NCBI GenBank assembly: GCA_964389685.1 | Contig: CAYMFM010000090.1 | Location: 1 to 14,779 of the forward strand | Length of the DNA: 14,779 nt | Reading direction: 5' to 3' | Source: G020353115 sp964389685 | GTDB taxonomy: Bacteria; Bacteroidota; Bacteroidia; Bacteroidales; VadinHA17 | Part shown: one piece after another, positions 8,264 through 14,666 of the stretch | Layout of the letters: each line of letters starts with the position of its first letter | Position numbering within the stretch: position 1 is the first letter of the stretch | Program-made: the position numbers and the translations under genes | Notes under the pieces: generated by a model | What the model saw: the letters and a program-made list of their open reading frames with translations, nothing else | What the model was told of the DNA's origin: nothing | Databases searched by the model: none

Positions 8264-8623
8264 TTAAAGCAATGACCGTATAAAATCCAGACGGGATTTT
8301 GACTCCGGATTATCGGTGAAAAATGTTTCAAGCGTTTCACAGATGTATTCGCTGCAATGGGCACAATTGGGAATTTCCTTGTCTCCGGCACAATTTCTAA
8401 TCTGACAATTTTTGCAACCAGGGAACAATCTCCCATTTTCATTCAGGCATCCGTCACAATCAGTAATGTCCTTTGAGCTATATGCCGTTTGATATAGCTT
8501 GTTACTTAATTTTGCGATTTCGACCTTCATTTTTTCTTTGAGCTGCTCATTGGTTTCATTCGTAGCCCATAGAATCGGGCATCCTGAGCACATCAAACCA
8601 CAATAAGAAACGATGTTATTCAT
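8264..8623 (-). CDS. Cysteine-rich DUF3795 family protein
   Basis: Predicted 119-residue cytoplasmic protein. The N-terminus has YCGLMCSGCP (Cys8, Cys12, Cys15) followed by a helical stretch, the typical start of DUF3795 proteins. Further cysteines at 56, 59, 70, 73, 78, 87, 90 and 95 give eleven in total, in CxxC-type spacing (CDGC, CKNC, CAHC). Such a pattern suggests zinc or iron-sulfur binding; the biochemical role of the family is not established. The C-terminus ends in a short helix-forming segment. The ATG at 8621-8623 gives the conserved N-terminus directly, which supports this start. It lies between the HtrA gene (175 bases upstream) and the desulfidase-like gene. Confidence 0.82.
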   Translation of the reverse strand: MNNIVSYCGLMCSGCPILWATNETNEQLKEKMKVEIAKLSNKLYQTAYSSKDITDCDGCLNENGRLFPGCKNCQIRNCAGDKEIPNCAHCSEYICETLETFFTDNPESKSRLDFIRSLL

Positions 8624-8798
8624 GATGCTTTTACCTGTTGATTTAAATTGCCTATAACAGCATATCTAATTACAGAAAACTATAAAATTAATGCAATAGC
8701 AGATTAAATCCAAAGGGCCAGCTCTTCAGTTATTGCTTGGACAGAGATTTTCTGAAATTAATCCATTACATAGAAGTACTGAAAATTATTCAAGGAAT

Positions 8799-10334
8799 TC
8801 AGTCTGGTAAACCAAAAGCGAAATAGAGTTCCCCAGGATAATCCTCATACAAACCCTGGATCAGAACACCCCCCTTATGATGTTCCAGGGATTTTCTTAT
8901 ATCGTCCACCGTTGTTACTTTTTCATGGTTTATCCCGGTAATTATGAATCCTTCTGAGATCTCTGTCTCGTTTTTAAGTAATCCATTGTTCATCTCTTTA
9001 ACCCTGACACCTCCCTCGATCCCGAGTCTATCAGATGTTTCCTTATCAAGTTCCTCAAAGGAAGCTCCCAGGAGGTCCATGATGTCCTGCTGATTCTTTG
9101 CAACCAGTTTTCTGGAGCCTTTCAGATTGGCAAGCTTCACCGTACAGGTTAGTTCCTTCCCCTTCCGGTCGACTGTTACTGTGACCTCATCACCCGGTCT
9201 GTGTCTTCCAATCTGTTCCAACAGGTCTGCGGATTGTCGGACAGGTTTATCATCTACCCTGATTACCACGTCTCCTGTTCTGATACCGGCATCTGCTGCT
9301 GCACTTTTATCCGTCAGACTATTTACATAAGCACCTTCATTCGTCCTGAGGTTTTCATCCTGAACAAGTTTGCTGTCAATATCACGGATCATTATGCCAA
9401 GGTAAGCACGCTGCACCATTCCGTATTTGATAAAATCCTCGACCACTTTATTCACAATGTTAGAGGGAATTGCAAACCCGTATCCGGTATAGGTTCCGGT
9501 AGGACTGGCAATTGCAGTATTAATACCAATGAGTTCCCCGTTCAGATTTACAAGGGCACCACCGCTGTTCCCGGGATTAATAGCAGCATCCGTTTGAATG
9601 AAGGCTTCAATGGCCGACTTATCATCGATAATATTGATGTTCCTGCCTTTGGCGCTTATAATTCCTGCTGTTACAGTCGAATTCAGGTTAAAAGGATTTC
9701 CGATCGCCATTACCCATTCACCCACCTCAACCAGATCCGAATTACCAAATTGTAAAACCTCTAATCCATCCGCCTTAATCTGCAGAAGAGCAAGATCAGT
9801 GGAGGGATCAGTTCCGATTACCTTGGCTTTGTACGTATCATTATTATTTAGTATGACTTCGATCTCATCTGCCTGCTCTACAACATGATTGTTGGTAACG
9901 ATATAACCGTTGCTACTGATAATGACACCAGAGCCTGATCCAATCTGTACGAAGGGTTCAGATTTTGGAGGATTCAAATCCCTGGATTGGGGTTCCCCAA
10001 AGAAGAACCTGAAAAAATCATCTCCGAACATGTCACCGAATGGATTACGCTGGTTGTAATAATACTGGTTTGCTCCGGTTTGGATTTTACGGGTTGAGCG
10101 AATGTGAACAACAGAATTCATCGCCTGCTTTGAAACACCTGTAAAATCAAGAGGGACATATTCACCATTCTCTTTAACGGTATAAAGAGCATGATGAACC
10201 GGTAACTGTAACTGCTCCTGCCTATGAAGATTTGCAGGAGAATCTTGATGATTGAGGCCGGTTAATAAGAAGACCGCAATCGTCAGGCCACTTCCGAGTA
10301 TGGAAGAGACCAACATATTTGCTAACTTTTTCAT
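8799..10334 (-). CDS. HtrA/Deg-type periplasmic serine protease
   Basis: Predicted 511-residue envelope protease for quality control of misfolded proteins. An uncleaved or signal-like hydrophobic segment covers residues about 8-27. The trypsin-like domain (about 70-285) has the complete triad: His150 in TNNHVV, Asp180 in STDLALL and Ser257 in NPGNSGGA. PDZ1 spans about 300-400 (starting YLGIMIRDID) and PDZ2 about 425-505, giving the DegP/DegQ layout. A Gly/Phe-rich loop (NPFGDMFGDDFFRFFFG, 97-113) precedes the catalytic core, as in many Bacteroidota Deg proteins. AAGGAG (complement of 10342-10347) sits 7 bases before the ATG, a strong ribosome binding site. It follows an unknown gene by 18 bases and is almost certainly co-transcribed with it. 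No terminator is visible downstream. Confidence 0.95.
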   Translation of the reverse strand: MKKLANMLVSSILGSGLTIAVFLLTGLNHQDSPANLHRQEQLQLPVHHALYTVKENGEYVPLDFTGVSKQAMNSVVHIRSTRKIQTGANQYYYNQRNPFGDMFGDDFFRFFFGEPQSRDLNPPKSEPFVQIGSGSGVIISSNGYIVTNNHVVEQADEIEVILNNNDTYKAKVIGTDPSTDLALLQIKADGLEVLQFGNSDLVEVGEWVMAIGNPFNLNSTVTAGIISAKGRNINIIDDKSAIEAFIQTDAAINPGNSGGALVNLNGELIGINTAIASPTGTYTGYGFAIPSNIVNKVVEDFIKYGMVQRAYLGIMIRDIDSKLVQDENLRTNEGAYVNSLTDKSAAADAGIRTGDVVIRVDDKPVRQSADLLEQIGRHRPGDEVTVTVDRKGKELTCTVKLANLKGSRKLVAKNQQDIMDLLGASFEELDKETSDRLGIEGGVRVKEMNNGLLKNETEISEGFIITGINHEKVTTVDDIRKSLEHHKGGVLIQGLYEDYPGELYFAFGLPD

Positions 10335-10352
10335 TTTTATTCTCCTTTTTAA

Positions 10353-10775
10353 TTAATTGTTTTTATTCTTTTTTAGGTATCTGTATTGCAAGACAACCTT
10401 GATTGAACCAGGATTAATCACCTGGCTTGATAAAATAGTGTAGTTGTACCCGGGATTCAGTTTAATTTCCGAAAAACCTATATCCGGGTCCTCATTCTCA
10501 TAATCAACAACCATCTTCCGTCCAATTAAATGAGTCCTGAATGGTATGTCATAATCCGGTTCAAAAGTTGCCTCCAGAATGAGGTTGCAACCCTTCAGGA
10601 TAGCATTAACTTCATGCCCAAGGCTCTGATTGCTATCCATTATAAGGATGAGTTGCTTTCTTTGCTTGTCATTTATATAGTCAATTCTCCCAATTTCAAG
10701 ATGATTTTGGGATTTTAATACATTGCTTATCAGCAGTTCACTGGAATGCTGATGAATTATTTGATTCATATACAT
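10353..10775 (-). CDS. Hypothetical protein upstream of htrA
   Basis: Predicted 140-residue protein without signal peptide or membrane segment; I do not recognise the family. The N-terminal third is helix-prone and polar; residues about 60-135 alternate in a beta-sandwich-like way (LILEATFEP, PFRTHLIGRK, NYTILSSQV, IKVVLQYRYL) and the tail is lysine/asparagine rich. The rhythm is loosely reminiscent of a small alpha-crystallin-type fold, but no diagnostic motif is present, so this is speculation. Two ATGs (10773-10775 and 10767-10769) are possible starts; neither has a ribosome binding site. Its stop is only 18 bases from the htrA start and the htrA Shine-Dalgarno sequence lies in that gap. 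The tight coupling makes it a real gene and suggests a link to envelope or general protein quality control. Confidence 0.65.
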   Translation of the reverse strand: MYMNQIIHQHSSELLISNVLKSQNHLEIGRIDYINDKQRKQLILIMDSNQSLGHEVNAILKGCNLILEATFEPDYDIPFRTHLIGRKMVVDYENEDPDIGFSEIKLNPGYNYTILSSQVINPGSIKVVLQYRYLKKNKNN

Positions 10776-10876
10776 GATATGATATTGTTTGTATGATTAA
10801 TAGTAAAATTTCCGCTACACTAAAATCCAGGTAGCTTTGGATACGGAATGAACAAGGTCAAACCGACACTACCTGC

Positions 10877-11203
10877 TTAAAACAGGAAGTTTGAAAACGG
10901 TGGGGGACGATCAAGAAACAAGGGATCCAGTCGAAAATGTTGTGGAAGTCTAAATTGAGGATTCTTTTTGAGATTTTTTACAAATGGCTGCCCGTGGCAA
11001 AAAGTAAAGCAATGATTTTTTAATTCCCCAGGATTATCGACAGATGGGTCTTCGATCCAGAGGGTTGCCGGTGTATTGTTTGTGGGCAAAATATCCGGAT
11101 AATTTGCATGATTCTCTGACAGCTTAGGTGTATTGAGATTCATGCAAACCTGAATGGTGCAAAAGATCAAGATGCTTAAAAATATGCCATGTGTCAGCTT
11201 CAT
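10877..11203 (-). CDS. Small exported hypothetical protein
   Basis: Predicted 108-residue protein. Residues about 1-22 form a signal peptide (MKLTHGIFLSILIFCTIQ), so the product is probably secreted or periplasmic. The mature part has a Pro/Asn-rich stretch, HCFTFCHG (a CxxxC pair with flanking histidines, about 64-71) and a Phe/Pro-rich C-terminus. The Cys/His cluster could bind metal, but I do not recognise the family. Reality is supported by a perfect TAnnTTTG -7 element (complement of 11228-11235) placed about 25 bases before the ATG at 11201-11203. The gene is separated from the htrA pair by about 100 bases. CCTG and CAGG flank its stop codon in a small palindrome (about 10872-10886). 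Confidence 0.55.
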   Translation of the reverse strand: MKLTHGIFLSILIFCTIQVCMNLNTPKLSENHANYPDILPTNNTPATLWIEDPSVDNPGELKNHCFTFCHGQPFVKNLKKNPQFRLPQHFRLDPLFLDRPPPFSNFLF

Positions 11204-11227
11204 AATATGCCCTGATAACGATCAATA

Positions 11228-11235
11228 CAAAGATA
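11228..11235 (-). promoter_or_regulatory. Bacteroidota-type -7 promoter element
   Basis: The minus strand reads TATCTTTG, a perfect match to the TAnnTTTG consensus of the Bacteroidota primary sigma factor. It lies about 25 bases before the start of the small exported protein. No clear TTTG -33 box is found at the usual distance, so the promoter is a candidate. Confidence 0.5.
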
Positions 11236-11378
11236 CATTCACCGGAAGGGAGATGTTCACCAGATGTGTTAAAAATCCTTAAAGCAACTGTTAAAAAATC
11301 TTAACTGGCATAAGTCCGCCGAACATTCCAGCGGTCGGACCGGTTTATTCACTGGTGTTAATTACACTCACCAGGTGA

Positions 11379-11489
11379 TTGAATGAATCAGGGGATTTCT
11401 TCGTACAGTGCTCCGAAAAAGTGGATGAACAGATTGCTGCTGAAAAGATGCTTGAGTTTTGGAAGAGTCAGGGGAATTTAAAATTATAG
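11379..11489 (+). pseudogene. Possible C-terminal remnant of an unknown gene
   Basis: After an in-frame TGA (11376-11378) the frame reads 36 codons to a TAG at 11487-11489. The peptide includes SGDFFVQCSEKVDEQ and EKMLEFWKSQGNL, which looks like an amphipathic C-terminal helix of a real protein. There is no start codon or ribosome binding site at its head. An adjacent frame just upstream reads GVNYTHQVIE up to a stop at 11384-11386, which would be consistent with a frameshifted, decayed gene. The parent family is not recognised, and chance is possible. Confidence 0.3.
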
Positions 11490-11679
11490 AAGCCCCCCAC
11501 CAAATAACTTAAATCTAACACCTTAAAAGGAATTCACAATGTCCTCCCCTGAATTATTGCCATCAAACAAACCGACGATTTTAATTAAAAACGGAAACTG
11601 AATTTAAAAAAAAGTGTCAACCAAAGTCTGAATTTCCACTAAACACCGACTTTTGAGATACGCTTTAATACATTAAAAA

Positions 11680-11711
11680 CCACGGAGACCCCGATTCTGT
11701 GTTCTCCGTGG
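11680..11711 (-). terminator. Intrinsic terminator of floA
   Basis: CCACGGAGA (11680-11688) and TCTCCGTGG (11703-11711) form a perfect 9-bp G+C-rich stem with a 14-base loop. On the minus strand the stem is followed at once by TTTTTAA, the usual layout of a factor-independent terminator, about 45 bases beyond the floA stop. A T-rich tract also follows on the plus strand, so it could act in both directions. Confidence 0.8.
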
Positions 11712-11756
11712 CTAATTTTATTTTTAAGACAGCTTCTTTAACGGCAATCTTAACCA

Positions 11757-12740
11757 TTAATCTTTTTTCGAACTACCCCTGCCTGGCCTGGCAATGGAGT
11801 CTCTCATCCCGCTATCCGCTTCGATATTCTTCATCCTCGGGTAATCCATGATACCCAGATTTCCCTGGCGGAAAGCTTCTGCCATGGCCAGCGGGACCTG
11901 GACTTCGGCTTCAATCACCTTGGCCCGGGCTTCCTGTGCTTTTGCTATCATTTCCTGTTCCACTGCTATAGCCATGGCCCTTCTCTGCTCCGCTTTTGCC
12001 TGGGCAATATTCTTATCGGCATTCGCCTGGTCCATCTGTAAAACTGCACCAATATTTTTACCGATATCAATATCCGCAATATCAATTGAAAGGATTTCAA
12101 AAGCAGTTCCTGCGTCAAGGCCTTTTTCAAGAACTACTTTTGATATGGAATCAGGATTCTCCAGTACGGACTTATGTGAACTGGATGAGCCAATGGATGA
12201 AACGATTCCTTCACCAACCCGGGCCAGGACGGTTTCCTCCCCAGCCCCGCCAACCAGCTGCCTAATATTGGCTCGTACAGTTACCCTGGCTTTGGCAATC
12301 AGCTGGATACCGTCCTTTGAAACAGCTGTAACCGGCGGTGTATCTATAACCTTCGGATTAACAGACATCTGCACTGCTTCAAATACATCACGGCCTGCCA
12401 GGTCGATGGCAGTTGCCATCTGGAAAGGCAAATCGATATTCGCTTTGGAAGCAGAAACCAGCGAATGGACAACCTGTTGAACTCTTCCTCCGGCAAGGTA
12501 GTGAGCCTCAAGGTCATCCCTGTTAAGTACCAATCCAGCCTTTGTACCTTCAATCAGGGCAATCACAATCATGGATGGAGGGACTTTTCTCCATCTCATA
12601 AAGATTAATTGCAGTAGGGAGATTCTTACTCCCGAAACCAATGCTTGAAACCATAATCCGATCGGTATAAAATAAAGGATGATCCACAGAAGGACTAACG
12701 CCCCGACAATAACTACAATGTATAATCCGATTCCTTGCAT
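11757..12740 (-). CDS. floA: Flotillin-like protein FloA (UPF0365)
   Basis: Predicted 327-residue membrane scaffold protein of the SPFH superfamily that organises functional membrane microdomains. A hydrophobic N-terminal segment (about residues 4-30, with a second hydrophobic piece to about 48) anchors it. An SPFH domain follows (about 50-215), with the strongly conserved GGRVQQVV, DLPF, AIDLAGRDVFEAV and TPPVTAVSKDGIQL stretches of FloA. Next come IDIADIDIGKNIGA and an Ala/Glu/Lys-rich coiled-coil region (about 235-290), then a short polar tail. The length matches the family. The ATG at 12738-12740 is preferred; a TTG two codons earlier (12744-12746) is the alternative, and neither has a clear ribosome binding site. 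It is monocistronic in this window with its own terminator. In many genomes floA sits next to an NfeD gene, which is absent here within the window. Confidence 0.95.
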   Translation of the reverse strand: MQGIGLYIVVIVGALVLLWIILYFIPIGLWFQALVSGVRISLLQLIFMRWRKVPPSMIVIALIEGTKAGLVLNRDDLEAHYLAGGRVQQVVHSLVSASKANIDLPFQMATAIDLAGRDVFEAVQMSVNPKVIDTPPVTAVSKDGIQLIAKARVTVRANIRQLVGGAGEETVLARVGEGIVSSIGSSSSHKSVLENPDSISKVVLEKGLDAGTAFEILSIDIADIDIGKNIGAVLQMDQANADKNIAQAKAEQRRAMAIAVEQEMIAKAQEARAKVIEAEVQVPLAMAEAFRQGNLGIMDYPRMKNIEADSGMRDSIARPGRGSSKKD

Positions 12741-12858
12741 GTTCAATCAGTTTTTAGTTTAACAATAATTTTATTACTAAGTACTTTCACTGTGTGTTGT
12801 TAAATAAATCAGAACTAAACTGGGCTTATATTAAAAGTGTGATTTCATATAAAGTTAC

Positions 12859-13080
12859 TCATTTTATCATTACAATGTTATGTAACGGAAGATAAAAAAC
12901 GTGAAGATAATTTTTAATATTAGAAGGTTCAGTATACCAATATGGACCTAATTGGTGAGAGAACACATAAATCATTTTAGCCCTTACAGCAATCTCTATC
13001 TTCTCAAGTTCCCTGACAACAAGTTGTCTTAAACTCCTATCGAAGAGGTACATATTGTATGCAGTGTTAAACTCTACAAA
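12859..13080 (-). pseudogene. Fragment of an Abi_2 family (AbiD/AbiF-like) gene
   Basis: The minus-strand frame carries a block typical of Abi_2 abortive-infection proteins: FNTAYNMYLFDRSLRQLV, then LEKIEIAVRAKMIYVFSH, then GPYWYTEPSNIKN. Matching codons extend a few residues upstream of the only ATG (13051-13053) to about 13080, and a stop occurs a little further upstream, so the N-terminal half is missing. After NIKN (about 12910) the frame drifts into non-family residues and stops. Intact Abi_2 proteins are roughly 300 residues; only about 55 residues of the central region survive. This is therefore a dead remnant of a phage-defence-type gene, lying next to mobile-element debris. Confidence 0.75.
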
Positions 13081-13161
13081 ATATAGATGATAGAATGAAT
13101 TAAAACCCTAATTTTATAATGAAAAGGCAAATGAAACTGATTAAATATTGAGGTAAAAAAA

Positions 13162-13232
13162 GTGGCTCACTTTGATGCGGAATGAGTGGCTCACTTTAAA
13201 TCGGAATACCCTGCTCACTTACACCGGAATTT
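13162..13232. repeat. 24-bp-period repeats resembling an IS21-family end
   Basis: Three tandem units share GTGGCTCACTTT...CGGAAT: GTGGCTCACTTTGATGCGG at 13162, GTGGCTCACTTTAAATCGG at 13186 and CTGCTCACTTACACCGG at about 13211; the conserved TCAC repeats every 24 bases. A weaker fourth TCAGCTTAC follows near 13237. Multiple short repeats of this kind at the ends are characteristic of IS21-family elements, where they bind the transposase. No istA or istB gene is present, so this is a solitary end or a remnant. Confidence 0.65.
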
Positions 13233-13463
13233 GCAGTCAGCTTACCATTTTGGTACGGAGCGTATCATTCTCTTTTTCGCTCCTTACGCACTCACGGCAG
13301 TTACGGAGTGTTCAACTATTTTAGCCATACCCACAGACCCATGCCCTGAATCGGCGTTGAGACTCCGAAGACTGTCCGCCTCACGGTTTCCAGCCCCGTT
13401 CTAAGGATACTCGATCCAAACGTTCGGTACAATTTCCCGGGAGCTTCAACCAATAATGGCTTT
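13233..13463. other. Unassigned G+C-richer stretch
   Basis: This stretch between the IS21-like repeats and the next palindrome has no intact gene. GGAGCG (13257-13262) pairs with CGCTCC (13278-13283). On the minus strand one frame continues from about 13637 to a TAA at 13284-13286 with only two internal stops and reads in part NREADSLRSLNADSG. This may be decayed coding sequence of an inserted element, but I recognise no family. Confidence 0.4.
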
Positions 13464-13515
13464 ACCCCGTGAAATGCGAAGCCATTCCGTATTATGCGGA
13501 ATTATTTCACGGGGT
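13464..13515. repeat. Nested palindrome with ACCCCGTGAAAT arms
   Basis: ACCCCGTGAAAT (13464-13475) and ATTTCACGGGGT (13504-13515) are perfect 12-bp inverted arms. Inside them ATTCCG (13484-13489) pairs with CGGAAT (13497-13502). The outer arms differ from those at 3437-3448/3476-3487 at a single position (ACCCYGTGAAAT), with nearly the same spacing (28 versus 27 bases), which suggests one dispersed repeat family. Confidence 0.75.
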
Positions 13516-13618
13516 GAACCATACATCAGTTGTCCCGGTAGGGTACTGTTGGGGAAACAACAGGTTTTATCAAAGAACAATTTCTCAGTAAAACTATCAT
13601 TTATACGACTTCGTGTCG

Positions 13619-13672
13619 CAATAACGTTCAGGTGCAAAAGCCGTTTCTATGGCGTTTGCACTCTTGTTAGCA
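13619..13672 (-). repeat. attC-like site downstream of the permease gene
   Basis: Read on the minus strand this 54-base palindrome starts with TGCTAAC (R''-like, complement of 13666-13672) and ends with GTTATTG (R'-like, complement of 13619-13625). Between them GTGCAAACGCC pairs with GGCTTTTGCAC (one mismatch in 11) around an 8-base loop. The layout (short outer R boxes, inner L arms, small loop, imperfect stem) and length suit integron attC sites. The R' box fits GTTRRRY only partly, because the second half belongs to the next element. Confidence 0.55.
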
Positions 13673-13674
13673 GA

Positions 13675-13718
13675 CCCGAACGTGAGGGCAAGGCAACGAA
13701 GTTGCCGCAGAGTTCGGG
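13675..13718. repeat. Strong nested hairpin downstream of the permease gene
   Basis: CCCGAAC (13675-13681) and GTTCGGG (13712-13718) enclose GGCAAC/GTTGCC (13692-13697/13701-13706) with a 3-base loop. It lies between the permease stop and the attC-like site. It has no T-run on the minus strand, so a role as the permease terminator is uncertain. Confidence 0.65.
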
Positions 13719-13762
13719 ATCAAAATCTATCTTTATAATTATATGACTTTCTCTAATCGTCA

Positions 13763-14506
13763 TCATATTGCTTTAATCAGCACAACAAATGCAAGAATCA
13801 CAATAAATACTGAAAGTCCAACTTCTAACCAAGTGGACTTTGTCTTTAGGGACATTAAACTACCTATCCGTGCTCCACTTATCGACCCTACTATTACCCA
13901 TAAAGCAGGAAGAAATATTATGTTGCCACGAGAACAAAAGACAATAGTCCCGGCAACTGCTGTAAAAATAGTTGCGAATAAGGATGTCGCTATTGCTTTT
14001 CGTATATTGAGTTTCATAATCCTTAAAAAAGGAGGGAATAAACTACCTCCGCTACCTCCTCGCATAATTGTTAGGAAATTAAGAAAGAACGTCCCGCCAA
14101 TAATAGTTATGGTACTTGGATTGATTTTTTGAGCGATTTCTGGGAAGATTCTGTCAAAATAAATTCCAAATACCGTTATGATAGAAATAATAACAAAGAT
14201 AATCGCTAAGACTAAGGTTGATATAAGCCCTGTTAAAAATGCACCTGTTACTGTGCCTAATATGCCACCAATTATTACATATTGAGCAATTTTCAAATCT
14301 ATGTTCTTTCTGTGGCTTATAGCACCTATAAGAGAAGAGAATGGTATAACTAATAGATTTATTCCGAAAGCACTTAGCAAAGGTAATCCAGCAGCATAAA
14401 GCAAAGGTGTCCTTATAGAGCCACCGCCTATTCCAAACATACCACTCATAAATCCAGCAAAAAGACCAATCAGGAGGTATATTATCATTTGTGTTATCGG
14501 TTCCAT
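13763..14506 (-). CDS. TauE/SafE family (TSUP) membrane permease
   Basis: Predicted 247-residue inner-membrane protein with about 7-8 hydrophobic segments. The two internally repeated TSUP motifs are present: GFMSGMFGIGGG at 18-29, and RGGSGGSLFPPFLR in the second half (from about 149), each followed by a proline-containing helix. The family exports or imports sulfur-containing anions such as sulfite, sulfoacetate or taurine-derived products, or other organic anions; the substrate cannot be read here. The ATG at 14504-14506 is preceded by GGAG about 10 bases upstream. The gene looks more A+T rich than its neighbours. It lies alone between two attC-like palindromes and next to mobile-element debris, so horizontal acquisition is likely. 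A functional link to the desulfidase-like gene about 6 kb away is possible only in theme (sulfur). Confidence 0.9.
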   Translation of the reverse strand: MEPITQMIIYLLIGLFAGFMSGMFGIGGGSIRTPLLYAAGLPLLSAFGINLLVIPFSSLIGAISHRKNIDLKIAQYVIIGGILGTVTGAFLTGLISTLVLAIIFVIISIITVFGIYFDRIFPEIAQKINPSTITIIGGTFFLNFLTIMRGGSGGSLFPPFLRIMKLNIRKAIATSLFATIFTAVAGTIVFCSRGNIIFLPALWVIVGSISGARIGSLMSLKTKSTWLEVGLSVFIVILAFVVLIKAI

Positions 14507-14541
14507 TCAATCTATCTCCATATCTTTTGCCCACGAATTTC

Positions 14542-14666
14542 TGCTAACGGTCCGTATAAGAATAGTAGCCGATTGCGGGCTTCATTCCTGTCAAAACACA
14601 AAGAAGTTGAAGCGGGCTACAACCCTTGAATTTACTACTGAACCGGCTATTATTTTTATACAATGT
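14542..14666. repeat. Long attC-like palindrome upstream of the permease gene
   Basis: GTATAAGAATAGTAGCCG (14554-14571) pairs with CGGCTATTATTTTTATAC (14644-14661): 16 of 18 are Watson-Crick and the other two are G-T. The left outer box is TGCTAACG (14542-14549), giving GTTAGCA on the minus strand. The opposite outer box should lie just after ATACAAT but is interrupted by a GTGTG that begins the intron-like sequence. Within the large loop GCTTCA and TGAAGC also pair. The total length (about 125 bases) is within the range of long attC sites. Confidence 0.55.

Larger units (their letters stand above)
11204..11756. other. Intergenic region with a possible gene remnant
   Basis: About 550 bases between the small exported protein and floA. 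It contains the -7 element (11228-11235), a possible decayed coding piece on the plus strand (11379-11489), A+T-rich filler, and the floA terminator (11680-11711). Nothing else stands out. Confidence 0.6.
13625..14547 (-). mobile_element. Candidate integron-type gene cassette carrying the permease
   Basis: The unit is bounded on the right by GTTAGCAGA (minus strand, complement of 14540-14548) and ends in the attC-like site at 13619-13672. It carries one gene in the same orientation with a leader of about 35 bases, as in a typical cassette of about 0.9 kb. The box behind the gene (TCTGCTAAC) is the exact 9-base complement of the box at the predicted cassette start, so a circularised cassette would regain a perfectly paired R''/R'. 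No integrase gene is in the window. Confidence 0.5.

Noticed and set aside
9201..9755. A 184-codon open frame on the plus strand opposite htrA
   Set aside because: The minus strand encodes an intact Deg protease with triad and PDZ domains over the same bases.
11848..12480. A 210-codon open frame on the plus strand opposite floA
   Set aside because: It is the antisense shadow of the strongly conserved floA coding sequence; its translation is Ser/Ala-rich and shows no family features.
12868..12890. ACAATGTTATG followed by TAACGG, resembling a cassette junction
   Set aside because: No long paired arms surround it, and the spacing is too short for an attC-like fold.
13162..13240. CRISPR array
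   Set aside because: Only three degenerate units with a 24-bp period and no unique spacers of usual length; the pattern fits transposase-binding repeats of an IS end.
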